DNA from: Chrysoperla carnea
Taxonomy: Eukaryota; Arthropoda; Insecta; Neuroptera; Chrysopidae
DNA: 64,000 nucleotides
Assembly: GCF_905475395.1 (NCBI RefSeq)
Contig: NC_058337.1
Location: 99,380,368-99,444,367 of the forward strand
Direction: 5' to 3'
Shown: one piece after another, positions 47,899 through 61,449 of the stretch
Layout of the letters: each line of letters begins with the position of its first letter
Position numbering within the stretch: the stretch's first letter is position 1
Program-made: the position numbers and the translations under genes
Notes under the pieces: generated by a model
Told to the model about the DNA's origin: nothing
Databases searched by the model: none
Seen by the model: the letters and a program-made list of their open reading frames with translations, nothing else

Positions 47899-50800
47899 AT
47901 GGATACTACTTTGAATGCCGAGTTGATTACAAAATCGCTCAATTTTCATGGACAGCAATTACAAAAATTGTGGGAAGGTGAACGTGGTGAACAAGATTTA
48001 GCTAAACGAAATGTTAAAGACCCTGACTTCCATGTTTATGCTCAAAGACAGGCACATTTATCATTTCAAGATCGCGGCAAAAGGTTGAAATTACAACAAT
48101 TTATTGCTAAGAAAGCTGATGTATTATTTTCGAATGAAATATGTGAAGATATTCCACAATGTGATGTACCAAGTACGGATGATGTTTATGCAGTAATGCC
48201 TCCGTTGGAGGTTTATTTAAATATTGATAAGCAGAGTCGTCTACGATACTTTTTTCAGGTTTGTACTTACGTTAGGATTATGCTGCTAGTTATCCAGTCA
48301 AATTACACTTTCTAATCTCTATTCTATTCTCTCCTTCTATTTTATGGACTAATTTGACTGAATAATAGTATTGATGTTACAGTTCATTAATTTAATTTTC
48401 TTTACTCTAGAATGTGAAAAAGGGTGATTATATTTTGGGAACAATTGCAAGTAAATCTCCTTCTGGTATGATGCTTAAAGTGCTCTGTACTTTAGGAGCC
48501 CGAATGCGATATGTTGCTGATATTAATGTAAAGGTAAACAATAAAAAAATTTTCTATTTACTCAAATTCTTATGTTGAAATTCTATTATCCATACAAGCT
48601 AATAGTCAAAATACACAAAAATTATCCCGCTATACCTGCTGTTTTTAATTCTGTGACAGAATATTAAAATTTAATGAGAATAGAAATGTTTATCGATAAA
48701 TTTTTATGTTATGTTGTTCGATTTTCGATAGTTGAAAGTGTTCTATTAATGTTATAATCGTAAAAGTTGGATGAATTTAAATTTTGTAGAAACTTTATAT
48801 AATTAGCTTATATATTATAATAGGATAAAGGTATAATTTATCTTGCTACGATAACGATAGCCGCAGATGTAACGAAAAACTAGACTACCTCCCAATACGC
48901 AGATATTTTTAAAATATGATACTTGTATATTCTAAACCAAGGTTTCTACAGCTCCTTGAAAGGTACTGAAATCTTAGAATAGGTCTGGAACAAGAGAACT
49001 GGAATATAAAATTTTAAGTTCTCTAGACACCTCGTAAACTAATGCCCATAATTGACCAAGGGATGGAATTTAAGTTGGTGTTTAGGGAGAGGGGATAAGT
49101 TAATTGAAGGTTAGCATGTGATGGATTCATCTTAACATCTATAACGTGGTAGTCTTTGTTCAACTTAAAATTCCCTAGCAAAGCGGGTGAAACCCCGCAT
49201 GCACAAGAAATTCATGTAGCCATTTCTCTGAAGTTCTGAAAGTTTTATACATTTTTTAGTTTTCGATTCGTTATTTCAAAAACTGCTTTATATTTTATTG
49301 AAAAATTCATTCTATGCTTGGGAAAACTCACCATAAATTTTATTTTGAACATCTGCAACGGAGTGAGATAGAATAACCGAGTGGTGGGGAGCTTGAATTG
49401 AAGTCAATTTAAAAAAAGAAGATTAATTGAAGGTCAATTTAAAAAAAAATAGGATACATTCTGTTTGCTATAAATGAAGAAGTTTATTCCTTAGCTATTA
49501 TAATTTGAATATTCGGCATAAAAAAATCGATTCTAACACCAAAATCCATTCTTAAAAAATTCGTACTATTCGCACCACTTTTTAACTTATCGTTATTAAC
49601 AGTTAAAATTTTCAAATCAATTTGCTGTTAAGGTAGTATGTCACACAGACAGTTAACTGTGATATTTGTGCTGATGCTCCTTCAGTTTGATATTCTTTAA
49701 ACTATTTTTGATTATTAATGATAATTCTTTTTTTTTTAACTATAGGCTGCCTGCCCAACAGCGAATATAATATCCGCTGTTGATAAAAAAGGTGCTTCAC
49801 GAAGTTACATGATGAATGATTCAGTATGCTGTGAAGTGGTTGAAGTAGTTCCTGATTGTGACAAGATGGTGTGCAGTATGAAAGGAAATTCTCCTGCACC
49901 TCCTGGATGTCCACCATTAGGTCTTGTCTCATCCGATGATTTTCCATTATTATACAAGTAAGCTACAAATAATATTTTTCTTTTGAATATTTTGTAGGTT
50001 TGTTCAATATAAAATGCACTGCTTGGTTTAGCAAACTGTTTTTTCGAGTGAAGATACTTTTCTACCAATTATACTTAGATTCATGCGATTCCACTGCAAT
50101 TTGCCTACTTAAGAATAGAAATTTTTAAAAACAATTTGACATTCGTGATTTATTTTTGGGACGAAACACTACTAATAGTTAGCAAACTGGAAATTTTTTT
50201 ATTGATTTTTATTTCCTAATGATTGGAAACTATTGATTCAATCATTGGCTGATTTTTTCAACTTCTGATTCAAATTTTTAATAGGAATAGAGAACAGAAT
50301 GTTATGCAAAATTTAAATCGAATGGCAGCACTGTAATTTGTACCTAATTGTACAGGCGCACCTGTGTGTGAACCAAATGAGCACAATTATAGAAAATTAA
50401 ACACAAAAGTATTCTCACAGTTAAAGCAAAATCAAAGTGACTATTTTTGTACATGTTACATTGGCGCCTTTTGATTTTTTGTTTCGTAGAAGAAAAATTG
50501 TACTAGAAGCTGACATGGAAGTTGGGATTTAAATATGAAAGATGAAGTTCCCAAATTAAAATTTTGTTTCGTATGAATAATTTATTTGAAATTTATAAAA
50601 TTACTTTTTATGTCATGTAACATGGTAGTACCGATCATAATTGGTGATAAAAATTTAATGATTTAATCCCGAAATCGTTATATCCGTAAATCTAATTATT
50701 CCAAAATTTAGTCTTAAAAAAAATGAAAGCATTTTTTTTTCCGAATATATACAACATTTTGACCTACGATTTCGGTTAAAATTGCAGTTTTTTAAGGCTT

Positions 50801-53800
50801 AACCGTTTTTTATACACTTTTACCTTTTAAATCTCTATATCAAGTAAAGTTGACAAAATTTAAAAAATCCCCCAACAAATTTTGGGTATGGAACCCTAAA
50901 CTCGCGCTTGAAACATAACTAAGAACACTCTCCGTTCAATTACCTTTCAAACGAAACAAAAAAATCAAATCGGTTCATTTCTTTTAGGCGCTACGATACC
51001 ACAAACAGACAGATACATACATACATAGCGGCCAAACGTATAACACCAATTTTTTTAGTTCGGGGTTAAAAATTAAATGTAATTTGTAAACATCACTTAT
51101 TATAGTTACAATTTTAAGCTCTAGATGTCACAGCGAACCATGTCAGTTTCCAATGTTTTGATTTAAAGGAATGTTCGTGATTAATTTGATTAAATGAATT
51201 AATTCCTAAAAGAGTTATTCGGTCTAAACTGGTTTCTACCATTTATTATTTTTTGAACTTTGCAAAAATAGAATAATTAGTAAAGGTTAAATATTCTTAA
51301 GTAGTGCAACTTATAAGTAAACAAAATGTTTTGAAAGCAATTCGCATAGAAGTGACTTACAAACATTTTATTATTTAATTAGAAATGTAACCAATTTATA
51401 TAATGGAAGGAGAAGGAAAATCACACATTTTTCATCACAATTTTTTATTAACAAATCAATTTGACGTTACAGCACAAATGATCGTTTAAAAGGTTTAAAA
51501 AATCAAATTAAAGGTGTGCGTTATTTTCAAAACTACACACTAAATAAAAATTACAAAATGAACAAAAATCTGAATTGAATGAGCACAAATTTATATTTAT
51601 AAAAATAAATTCGATACCCCATTTATATAAATAAATATACATCAATAACTGCCACATATGTCTACTGCAATACTACTGAGAAGCAAGTGTGGCATTATTT
51701 TTTGATGCTTTAATTTTGCTAATTTCTACATCTGATCGTTTATAACAGGTGAGGATATTGATAGGTGTGGGTATTACATTTTAAATAAAAAACAAAATAT
51801 ACTTGGGGGAATATTAACCAGCAAACTACGATTTTTCATAATACAATCTAGAAAATTTTTTATTCATTATTAACAATAATTTTTCGTACTAAATTTTAAG
51901 GTTTTTAACGTAGTTCCAGCATGGTATTTGCAGTTTCTATGTTAAAGCAATGGTACAATTTTTTTTTCGACAGAATTTAACGAAAAATTAAATTTAAGAA
52001 TTTAATAATGCTTACTATTAATTCCCAAAGTTTCAGAAATTTTGACCGTTTAAAATGGGAAATAATTATGCCAACGTCCCAATTTCGATCAATTTACGTC
52101 AAAATTAATATCTCGAAAGTGAAAATTAATTTCTAAATTTTTTTTTTAGAATTTTATTGTATAAACATTTTTTTCTACTTTTTCTTCAATATATAATAAT
52201 ATCATAAAAAATAGTTGGAGAGACCGGACATTTTACATGCTTTAAATGGGACATGACCCTCAAAATCGCGAACTTTGTCTTTAAATATCTCGCGATCTAA
52301 ACGGTCAAAAATTATGAAATTTTAGGAATTCATAAATAAAGCTATTATAAACCCGAGAAAAAGAATTCGGCCAAATCTGTCGAAAAGTGATTTCATGCTG
52401 GTACTACCTTAAGGTGTTCTAAGTATGTAAAAACAGTACGAAATTATTTGACATTGTAAAAATACATTTGAAAACGAAATAATCATAACACGTACACTCC
52501 GTCATCTGAAGTATTCTAAGAAAATGTAATCTCGATTTCAATTACTCTAAATGTGTACAAAATATGTCTGGCCGACTACTAAGAGCTATTAAATAAATTA
52601 TTTTAAACTGTAAACCATACTCGTTTATGTTTTCAGATTAACATTACAAGTTTAAACAAGTTCAAACATGTTTTCTAGATCGTTACTAGGTACTAATGAT
52701 TTAAAACAACAATTATTTTCGAAATTTTCAAAATTATTTGTACAGGATTAGTTTGTGTTGAGCTAGTCATAATTTACTACTGTTTTTTTACATAATACTT
52801 TATAACATCTTCAATAGAGAAGTTACATTATTTTTTTTCATACAAATTCATATATAAAAAAAAAACTTGATTGTGACGTCTAGAAATCCGATGTTGACGT
52901 ACTGGCGTTTGAATTTCCAGCTTAGAAAAAAAATTCAATTGTTAGTAGAGTGAAATTACGCCTTGTGTATGGATTAAAAGTTCGAGCAGTGAAACTTTGG
53001 GGTTTTTCTTTTCACATCAAAATAAGTATTTTTTGAAATTTTTTACTTTCCCGGAGTGGTGTTTAAAAAACAAAATGGCGTCAAAAATGAAATTTTTTTC
53101 AGAAATTTTATCATTTTTATTTTATATTCGCAAAAGGAGACATCGGTGCATATCCAAATTTGGTAGGTTTGTATTCCATGTTAAGAACTACTCCTCATAA
53201 TTTTTTGGTGGGGTTTCGTCCCTTGCCCTCCCAGTTATATATATATGTATAAATACATATGGTAAAACAGTTCATTTGACTATAACTTGAAAAATATTCG
53301 ATTGATTTTAATGAAATTAATACCAATAGTAGGTTTTATTACTTACAACTTTCGTTTAAAATTTTAGCGAAATCCGTTAAATAGTTCGGCCAAAATTTCC
53401 AATTTAGGGAATTGTTTAAAATGGCTGCCATTTTATGCCATTTTGTCCTACGAGGTTAAATTTTTTTTTAAATTGTAGCATTTTTTATTATCTTTCGATT
53501 TTATAATAAGTGGCTTACCCGTAAAATGACTCCTTGATCCATATTTTTGCGAAAAACGGAAAATTTAACACTTTATGGAAATAATTGTTTGGGGGGTGTA
53601 TGGACGGGCTTTGGGGGGTGTTTTTTGCTTTGGCATGAGAAAACTATTTTTAAAAGAGGTCTCTATATGGTTTAAAGCAAAATTTTTAAGTTTTAACCCC
53701 CGTGCTGTAAGGGGGAAGGGGTGTATGAAATAAATGTATCTTAAAAGATTTTAAAAAGAGGTCAAAATAGTTTAAAATGCTAAAGTAACCCAAAATTTTA

Positions 53801-56800
53801 GATGTTTTTAATAATATAGTACTTTTTACAACATCCACCCCTTCCCCTCCCGCTTTCATATTTTTTGCAAATTCAAAATTTTTATGACGTATAAAGGGGT
53901 TTTTTGGGTCGCTGATCTCGAAATTTTGGGTTACTTTAGCATTTTAAACTATTTTGACCTCTTTTTAAAATCTTTTAAGATACATTTATTTCATACACCC
54001 CTTCCCCCTTACAGCACGGGGGTTAAAACTTAAAAATTTTGCTTTAAACCATATAGAGACCTCTTTTAAAAATAGTTTTCTCATGCCAAAGCAAAAAACA
54101 CCCCCCAAAGCCCGTCCATACACCCCCCAAACAATTATTTCCATAAAGTGTTAAATTTTCCGTTTTTCGCAAAAATATGGATCAAGGAGTCATTTTACGG
54201 GTAAGCCACTTATTATAAAATCGAAAGATAATAAAAAATGCTACAATTTAAAAAAAAATTTAACCTCGTAGGACAAAATGGCATAAAATGGCAGCCATTT
54301 TAAACAATTCCCTAAATTGGAAATTTTGGCCGAACTATTTAACGGATTTCGCTAAAATTTTAAACGAAAGTTGTAAGTAATAAAACCTACTATTGGTATT
54401 AATTTCATTAAAATCAATCGAATATTTTTCAAGTTATAGTCAAATGAACTGTTTTACCATATGTATTTATACATATATATATAACTGGGAGGGCAAGGGA
54501 CGAAACCCCACCAAAAAATTATGAGGAGTAGTTCTTAACATGGAATACAAACCTACCAAATTTGGATATGCACCGATGTCTCCTTTTGCGAATATAAAAT
54601 AAAAATGATAAAATTTCTGAAAAAAATTTCATTTTTGACGCCATTTTGTTTTTTAAACACCACTCCGGGAAAGTAAAAAATTTCAAAAAATACTTATTTT
54701 GATGTGAAAAGAAAAACCCCAAAGTTTCGCTGCTCGAACTTTTAATCCATATAACAGCCTTTTTTTGCTTAGATTTACTCCAGTATGTTAAATTACATAA
54801 AAAGTCAATTAAAAAAAAATTTTCTTTTAATTTATATTTATAAATTTTAGTAAACTTTCCAAAATTTAAAAACATGCAACTTCTCTATTAAGTAGCAAAC
54901 AGCCTACTAAGCAACTAAAAAGGCTTTTGAAAAAATATTTGAAATTTTCTCGAATCATTAAGATTAGCAAACCATATTTTAAAGAATCACTTCGTGATTT
55001 CCTTCTTTTCGTTTAACTCATTTTGTTTTAAAAATTTTTGTTTTAGTTAGACTCCTTACCGATGATCAATAAAAACTATACGATACGCTTGCAAAATATG
55101 TGCATGAGTTCATGTAATCCACAGTAATTCAATAATAAGTCGCTGTTATAATATCCAAAATTTTTAGAGAAAAAAAAAAGGAAAAATTTAACATTTTAGA
55201 TCTATAATTTTGATCTCTGGTACTTTTTATACTTATTTTACAGTTTTTGAGTTATTTGTAAGAATAAATTTTTGTAAAATGTGCAAATATTCGAAAAAAT
55301 GAAATTTTAACCCGTAAAGTACGTCACTTAAAACGCTCGTATTAAAATTATAACTATTTAAAAACTAATATGCATCCTTGTGTTAAAATCCTAATCGTCT
55401 GATGGTTGCTAGGTTGGATAGTCGATGATAAGAAAAGAATCTCTACACCTGACTGAGAAGTTCGGAGTTTTCGAGATATTCGGTTTTCGGCTGCTAGAAG
55501 GAGTAAAATTAAAATTATTTTCTGACATTACTTACTAAAGTTTAATTTTAAACACTTCGAGTAACTTTTTTTTACAGTGCTCGATAAATCCTAGTTAAAT
55601 CCCCCATCTAACAGTCGGAAACAGATTTTCAAAACGCCGGATTTCCCTGCTAGTAGCCAAGTGTAGAGGAAACAAAGGCCTTGTTGTTATCACCAACTAT
55701 CAACCTACCCATCATTTGACGGTTAAGATTTTTACACAAAGCGTAAACAATTTTGTTCGGTTAAATACGTTGTTTATTGAGATAATAAAGGCGTTTCTTA
55801 AATAAGACATGGAAAAGAGTTATAATTAGGTGTAAGCTTTAGATCATCACCGATCTCCATAAATACCTTAGTTAAAAATTAGTAAATAATTTTTATGTGC
55901 GTTATGGTAAGTAACAAAATCTTTTTCCTTATTCCATGTACTACAGACCCTACCAAATTAATTATATTTTAAACGTAAGCGATTTACTTGGTCATAGAAT
56001 TGGTACGAAAATTTATTGTTAAATGAATAAATTTGGCAACAGATATTTTAAATTTTGGATCATAAAATTAAAAAAATACATTTATAAAATTAACGAAGTA
56101 ATTATTTAATATATTGCACGCTTTTCAAAAAACGAATCCTAATATTCATAAAACAAAATCGTTTAAAAATTATTTCATATATTGTAGAGATCCAAAATGT
56201 ATTCAGAAAGGTGATCTAAATAAAAAAAAAACGTTATAAAAAAAAACTACTACATAAGACAGGATGTTTCAAAAATTTATATAAATGTATAAAATAAAAT
56301 TGTCGTTTTGAAGATAAATTCCATCTTCAAATAAATAAAAAAACAGGAAGAAGTTTTTAAAATATAATCAAAGAGTCACTTCTGTTTCAAAAGTATGTTT
56401 TATGTCTCACACACAAATTTTTACAGCATATTGTTTTTAAACAAAACAACTATCAAATTGATCTGAGCAATTTCGTTTTAATTTTATATTCAAAAGATAA
56501 TATTTGATGGTATGTATTTAGGGTTTTTACTACAAATCACAAAATTTCTTACATTATATATAATGTCTCAATTTGTTTAACACTTCCTGTTAGGCTATTT
56601 GGATAATAATTGGAGTTTTGTTTGTTCTTTGGTTTTGTTTAGAAAAGCATTGGATACTAAAGGGGAAACCTATGAAGCTGTTCTTGAAAAAAGTGTTGGA
56701 TTCAACAATCCGAATAATATCAACTATTTATTTGGTGTTTTTGGATTAAATTCCCAACCGTTAAGCAACATGCTTGGATTGAGGTAAATTTTATGCATTA

Positions 56801-59800
56801 ATTTGTTAAACTATCTAATATAATTCCAATCGCCGTACATAGCTGTTTTTGACAAAAGTGTTGTGTGTTAAATTTTTAAAGATTATAGCCTTAATACTTC
56901 CCAGACACAAGGAAACTTCGGGCATTTACAGCAGGGTTCTCGTCCGTCTCGTTATCAAGAAAAAATTTATTATAATTATTGCATCTTAATTTTCAAAAAA
57001 TAACTGTCAATTTCTTAATCTAATAATCAATATGTTTAGGTAATATGTTTTAAATAATTATTTTTAATTCGATTTTTTTAAATTTTAAATAGGTCTCGTT
57101 TTCCTCAACAAGAATATGCTAGCGAATTAAGGCAGGTACAAGCTAGCGCCTGGGCTTTTCGTAGTGTAGCTGACGGTATAAAACATTTTAAAGAAGGACG
57201 TCATACTGAAGCTTTTCAGTGTTTAAATAAAGCTTTAACAATTGATCCAAGAAATGTTGAAGGTCTTGTAGCGCGTGGTGCTCTTTATGCAAATAGTGGA
57301 AGTTTTCAGAAAGCAATTGATGAATTTGAAACAGCATTAAAATTAAATCCGAGCCATGCAAATGCTCGGAAATATATGGGTGAAACACTAGTTGCTTTAG
57401 GTCGTAGTCACGAAGAAGAAGGAAAAATTGACGAAGCGCGTAAAGCTTATCAGAATTGCTTGAATATTATACCATTCCATGAAGAGGCGCAACATTCTCT
57501 GGAATATTTACAAAATAAAAATAACACTAACAAAATTGTAGCATCTGATGATCTATTATTGCCTAATCTAGCTACATCATCAAATAAACAAGCACCTACA
57601 ACAAACACTGAAGTTACAGATTCATTAAAACAATTTCTACGTAGCGAAGATGAAGAGAAAAAAGAAAAGAAAAAGAAGAAAAAATCTAAGAATCGTAAAC
57701 GTAGACATCATTCTTCGTCATCAAGTTCATCTTCTGGAAGTACAGCAAGTTCACGTAGCTCTAGTTCGTCATCATCAAGCAGTTCAGATTCCAGTTCTGG
57801 TTCTAGTTCAGATTCGAAATCAAAACGTAAAAAACGTAGATCTCGTCGTGATCGCCATGAAAAACAAAAGTCACTATCACCATTAAGTAAGCGAATGGCC
57901 ATGATGGATCCTAGTCATGATACGCCCACTAGTTTTCAATTTAATAAACCAGCGGGTGCATCTTCGTCATTTGATTTTGGATTTGAGCAAGCACAAGACC
58001 CACCTAAGGCTAATAAAGATTTGGAATATGAATTAAAAGTTAGAAGTTTCTTAGAGCAGAATAAGGAAGATGATTCTGATTATGAAGATCGGGTAAGTTA
58101 TTTGGTCTTTATATTTACACATTTAATTATTTCTATTGTACAAAAAAATTTCGAGTATCAAGTTTGAGTAATGACAATGACAGTATATATCCAAGTTATT
58201 AACTATATAATAATTTATATGTTTTTTGTGTATTAAATTGTCAAAGATTACCTATAATTAATGAGGATTCTATGTGTTGGAAATAATATTTCAAATTCAC
58301 CACAAATCCTAGATCAAATTTTTGTATACGTATTTCGACTACAATTTAGTCAATATCAATAAAATTGTGAATTTATTTTGTTACAGGTTAGAAAATTTTT
58401 AGAAGAAACGGCTCGTTACAAAAGTAAGAAGTCAATTGAGGATAAAAAGAAAAAGAAGAAGAAAGATAAGAAATCAAAGAAAGAAAGTAAAAAGAAACGT
58501 AAAGAAAAAAAACTAGCAAAGGCACAGGCTAAAGAATTAGAATTAAGAGATGCATTACGTAAGGAGCTAGGTTTTTCAACTAAAGAAAAAAAGAAGAGCA
58601 AACGATCATCTTTAGGATCGGATGAAGAGGATTATTTACTTCGCAAACATGGAATTAGCAAAAAGTAATTTCTTTTAAATTTGATTAATTTTGTGTTCTG
58701 TGTTTTATTATTTTCAGTGTTTAGGTATAGAATTTCAGTCAGTATATGTTCAAAATTGGCTATATAAATTAAATTGATTATTTCTGGAATCGTCACTATG
58801 GCAAGTAGCAGTTTCCGTGGATTATAAAATATTGCGTACAAAATAATGTTTTTACTTACATGTGTAAAAAAAAGAATAGATTGCTGATTGTATGAAATGT
58901 GGATATCTAAAATTCACTACAAAACCCAGTTATTCAATTAGAATGAGACTGTACTTAGCTTGTAGTTCGTAATGTGTGTTACTTTCCAGGACTTGAGCAA
59001 GTTTTAATGTTGGCTAATTTTAAAAATTATATAAGTGATTACTATAAAGATAAGCTCTCACATCAAGATTTAAGCTCTCGTGTTTTTTCAAATAAATATA
59101 ATTTTTAATGAAATAAAATGGTGATACATTTGAACTTATTATACAAATATTCTAAAAAGGAAACAGCACTTTAGGCGAAAGTACCAAAAAGTTGTCTATT
59201 TTGCATGAAGAACTTCTTTTTAAACAACTTCACTAAAGCCAATTTTCATAAATAACAATGGAAAAAGTATATTATATGACAACAAACGTTGATCGCCGTA
59301 TATATTGAATTTTTTACAGATTGGATTGGATTTAATTTTTAATCTATCCGAAGTGTATGTAACTAAGCAAAAAAATGTCGATTTGATAAATAATTTCAGA
59401 AGATGTTTTGCCGATTTATTAAATTTATTTATTTAATGAAAATTTAAATTTATTTCAAAAGACTGGTATTTTAATTATAATTGAATTTTTTGTTTTCCTG
59501 GCTATCTTTAAAAGTTAGTTAAAATAATTTTCATTTTTCCAGACTTTTGGATAGTCTACCGGATCTTGATGAATTAGAAACAAAATTAAGTGCTTATTAT
59601 GCCATTGAGAAAGCTGAAAAAAGGTAACGTTGATATTTTAACACAATCAGTAATTTTTGCTAATGTTTTATTTATATTCCAGTAAAAATCGCAGCCCATC
59701 TTCTAGTCCAGTCCAGCGTTTTGATAATTCACCCTCACCAACTAGGGAACAGAAAGCTCGTCAAACAGTTGCTGAAGCTGCAGCAAGTGCTCAAAATGCA

Positions 59801-61214
59801 GCTTTTCCAAAATGGCGAATGCAAGTTGGAAATACCAATGCTTCAAGTAGTGGTTCTAGGTACAATTAATCGAAAGTAACATTTAATAAATTAATAATAC
59901 TGATAAAATTATTTGATTTATAGATTTAAAAAGAAAACAGATCGTGAGGATTGGGATGAAGAGAAACCCACTAAAGAACCAACTCCTAAATTAGGTCCTA
60001 GCGCTGAAGAAAAAGCTATTAGTATTCGAAAGGCAATGGCTATGAAAGAGACTCCTAAAAAAGAACCTCAAGAGCCACCTAGACGTCGCCCTCTTGGTAG
60101 CCCTCCTCCAAAACCACCACCACCAAAAGCTCCTCATTCTATTAACACATCGGGGCCAGTGGTTCTCGATAAATTCGGTAATTTTCGTATTGCATCACCG
60201 AATACAGCTAAAAAATTACAACAAGACGAGGATTTACCTCCTTTACCTCCTGGTGCTCCCCCTCCACAAAGTATTCCATTCCCGAAAAAATTAAATAGGC
60301 CTCCAGAGCCTCCCGGCCCACCACGTTCTTATAGTAGATCGCCAGGACGTAAACGACGAACACCAAGGTCTAGAAGCCATTCCAGATCAAGCAGTCATTC
60401 ATCTAGATCGCGCTCTCGATCTCGAAGATCTCGCAGTCGTTCTCGATCTTATTACAGTCGATCTCGTTCCCGTAGTGGCAGTCATTCATATTATTCACGT
60501 AGTCGTTCGCGTTCACGCTCACGATCTCGTTATTATGATCGTCGTGGCGGTTATCGTGGTCGATTTAATGACCGCGGAACGTACTATAAACCGAGATTCC
60601 AAGGATATAAATCTCGAGGATTTGTTAGTCGCGGAGGAAGTCGTGGTGGCTATAGAGATTATAGAGATCGAGATCGCGATGATAGGTATTACGATCGTTA
60701 TCGTGGAAGAGGTCGACCTTATAACAGAAGTCGAAGACCAAGGGGTCGGTTTGGGCGAGGTGGCTATCGAGATGATAGATACAGAAGATACGATCGTAGG
60801 TCAGATTCTCGTAGCATAAGTGGAGATCGTAGTTACAGTAACGATTCAGATCGTGATCCAATGACTAAAGTAAATGAGGAAAAAGAAAAGATTAATAAAT
60901 ATATAGATAGCAATGATCCACCAACTAAACACGATGGACCTTTGAGTGAGGGTGAAGATAGAGATGATTATAATGGAGATAAAATGGTAGATCGTCAACA
61001 GTATGAAGGTAAATGGGCAGATAAAGAGGATGGTGAACATAATGGACAACCGCCAGAACCACCACCAGAACCCTCGACATCTGAAAGTAAGGAAAAAATT
61101 CCATCTGAAACAAATATCGAGGAAATGGATAAATTTTTAACTAAGGTAAAAAAGGAGAAAAGAGAGGAGATGATTGAGCGTAATAAAGATGTATTGAAAA
61201 GTAAACCTTGGTAA
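47899..61214 (+). CDS. TTC14: TTC14-like protein: S1 domain, TPR repeats, RS/RG-rich tail
   Basis: Nine coding exons: 47899-48258, 48411-48533, 49746-49957, 56643-56783, 57093-58092, 58387-58664, 59543-59623, 59683-59859 and 59924-61214. All are GT-AG and in phase; 3663 nt, 1220 aa. Residues about 120-230 form an S1-type RNA-binding domain ([20 protein letters not shown]). Residues about 215-280 ([30 protein letters not shown]) match the TTC14 signature segment. Residues about 295-425 are TPRs ([39 protein letters not shown]). A Ser-rich run, Lys-rich coil, Pro-rich segment, RS repeats and an RG/DRY-rich region follow. Likely a nuclear RNA-associated protein; the biochemical role of TTC14 is poorly defined. 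The S1-TPR part is sure. The long tail is joined by splicing logic rather than homology, so transcript data would settle whether exons 7-9 are always included. Confidence 0.85.
50760..51070. repeat. Dispersed insect repeat, copy 2 (inverted)
   Basis: The sequence GGAACCCTAAACTCGCGCTT ... ACACTCTCCGTTCAATTACC ... TTTTTTTAGTTCGGGGTTAA is the reverse complement of 18680-18960, with moderate divergence. Confidence 0.6.
52968..54751. mobile_element. Near-perfect 831-bp inverted repeat (foldback/hairpin) in intron of TTC14-like gene
   Basis: Arms 52968-53798 and 53921-54751 pair at a constant coordinate sum (107719) wherever compared, i.e. with no net indels, and only rare mismatches were seen (for example near 52988). 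The loop is 122 nt. The 66-residue frame at 52997-53200 on plus recurs identically on minus at 54519-54722, confirming identity; it is not conserved coding. No transposase is present. The intron transcript would fold into a dsRNA of about 830 bp. Confidence 0.85.
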
Positions 61215-61423
61215 ATTTCAGGCCTAGTCATAAACACAACACAATACCATCCTGTCCACCAATACAGACGAACAGACATTAGTTCTTTAGAGTTCTATGT
61301 CCTTAAATTAAAGTAAGATTTCTAATCATTTTTAATCATATTCCTAGGGAAATATTGCCGTGATATTTCTTTATGAAGGTTCAGTTTTGATTTTATTTTG
61401 TATTAGTTGTAAGTTTCATTATT

Positions 61424-61434
61424 AAATAAATAAA
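61424..61434 (+). terminator. Polyadenylation signal of the TTC14-like gene
   Basis: Overlapping AATAAATAAA about 210 nt after the stop at 61214, at the end of a plausible 3' UTR. Confidence 0.5.
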
Positions 61435-61449
61435 AATTTATTTATAACA

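Larger units (their letters stand above)
49958..56642 (+). other. Large intron 3 of the TTC14-like gene
   Basis: This 6685-nt intron separates the S1-coding exons from the next exon; other introns are 59-1212 nt. It contains a reverse-complement dispersed repeat (50760-51070) and an almost perfect hairpin-forming element (52968-54751). The rest is AT-rich. No exon-like ORF was found. Confidence 0.75.

Noticed and set aside
54519-54875. 118-aa minus-strand ORF and its 67-aa plus-strand twin at 52997-53200
   Set aside because: Both arise from the two arms of the same inverted repeat, are Phe/Lys-rich, and match no known family. They are chance frames in a mobile element.
60475-61279. Overlapping ORFs on both strands in the last TTC14 exon
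   Set aside because: Low-complexity RS/RG codons keep several frames open. Only the frame joined in phase by splicing makes sense.
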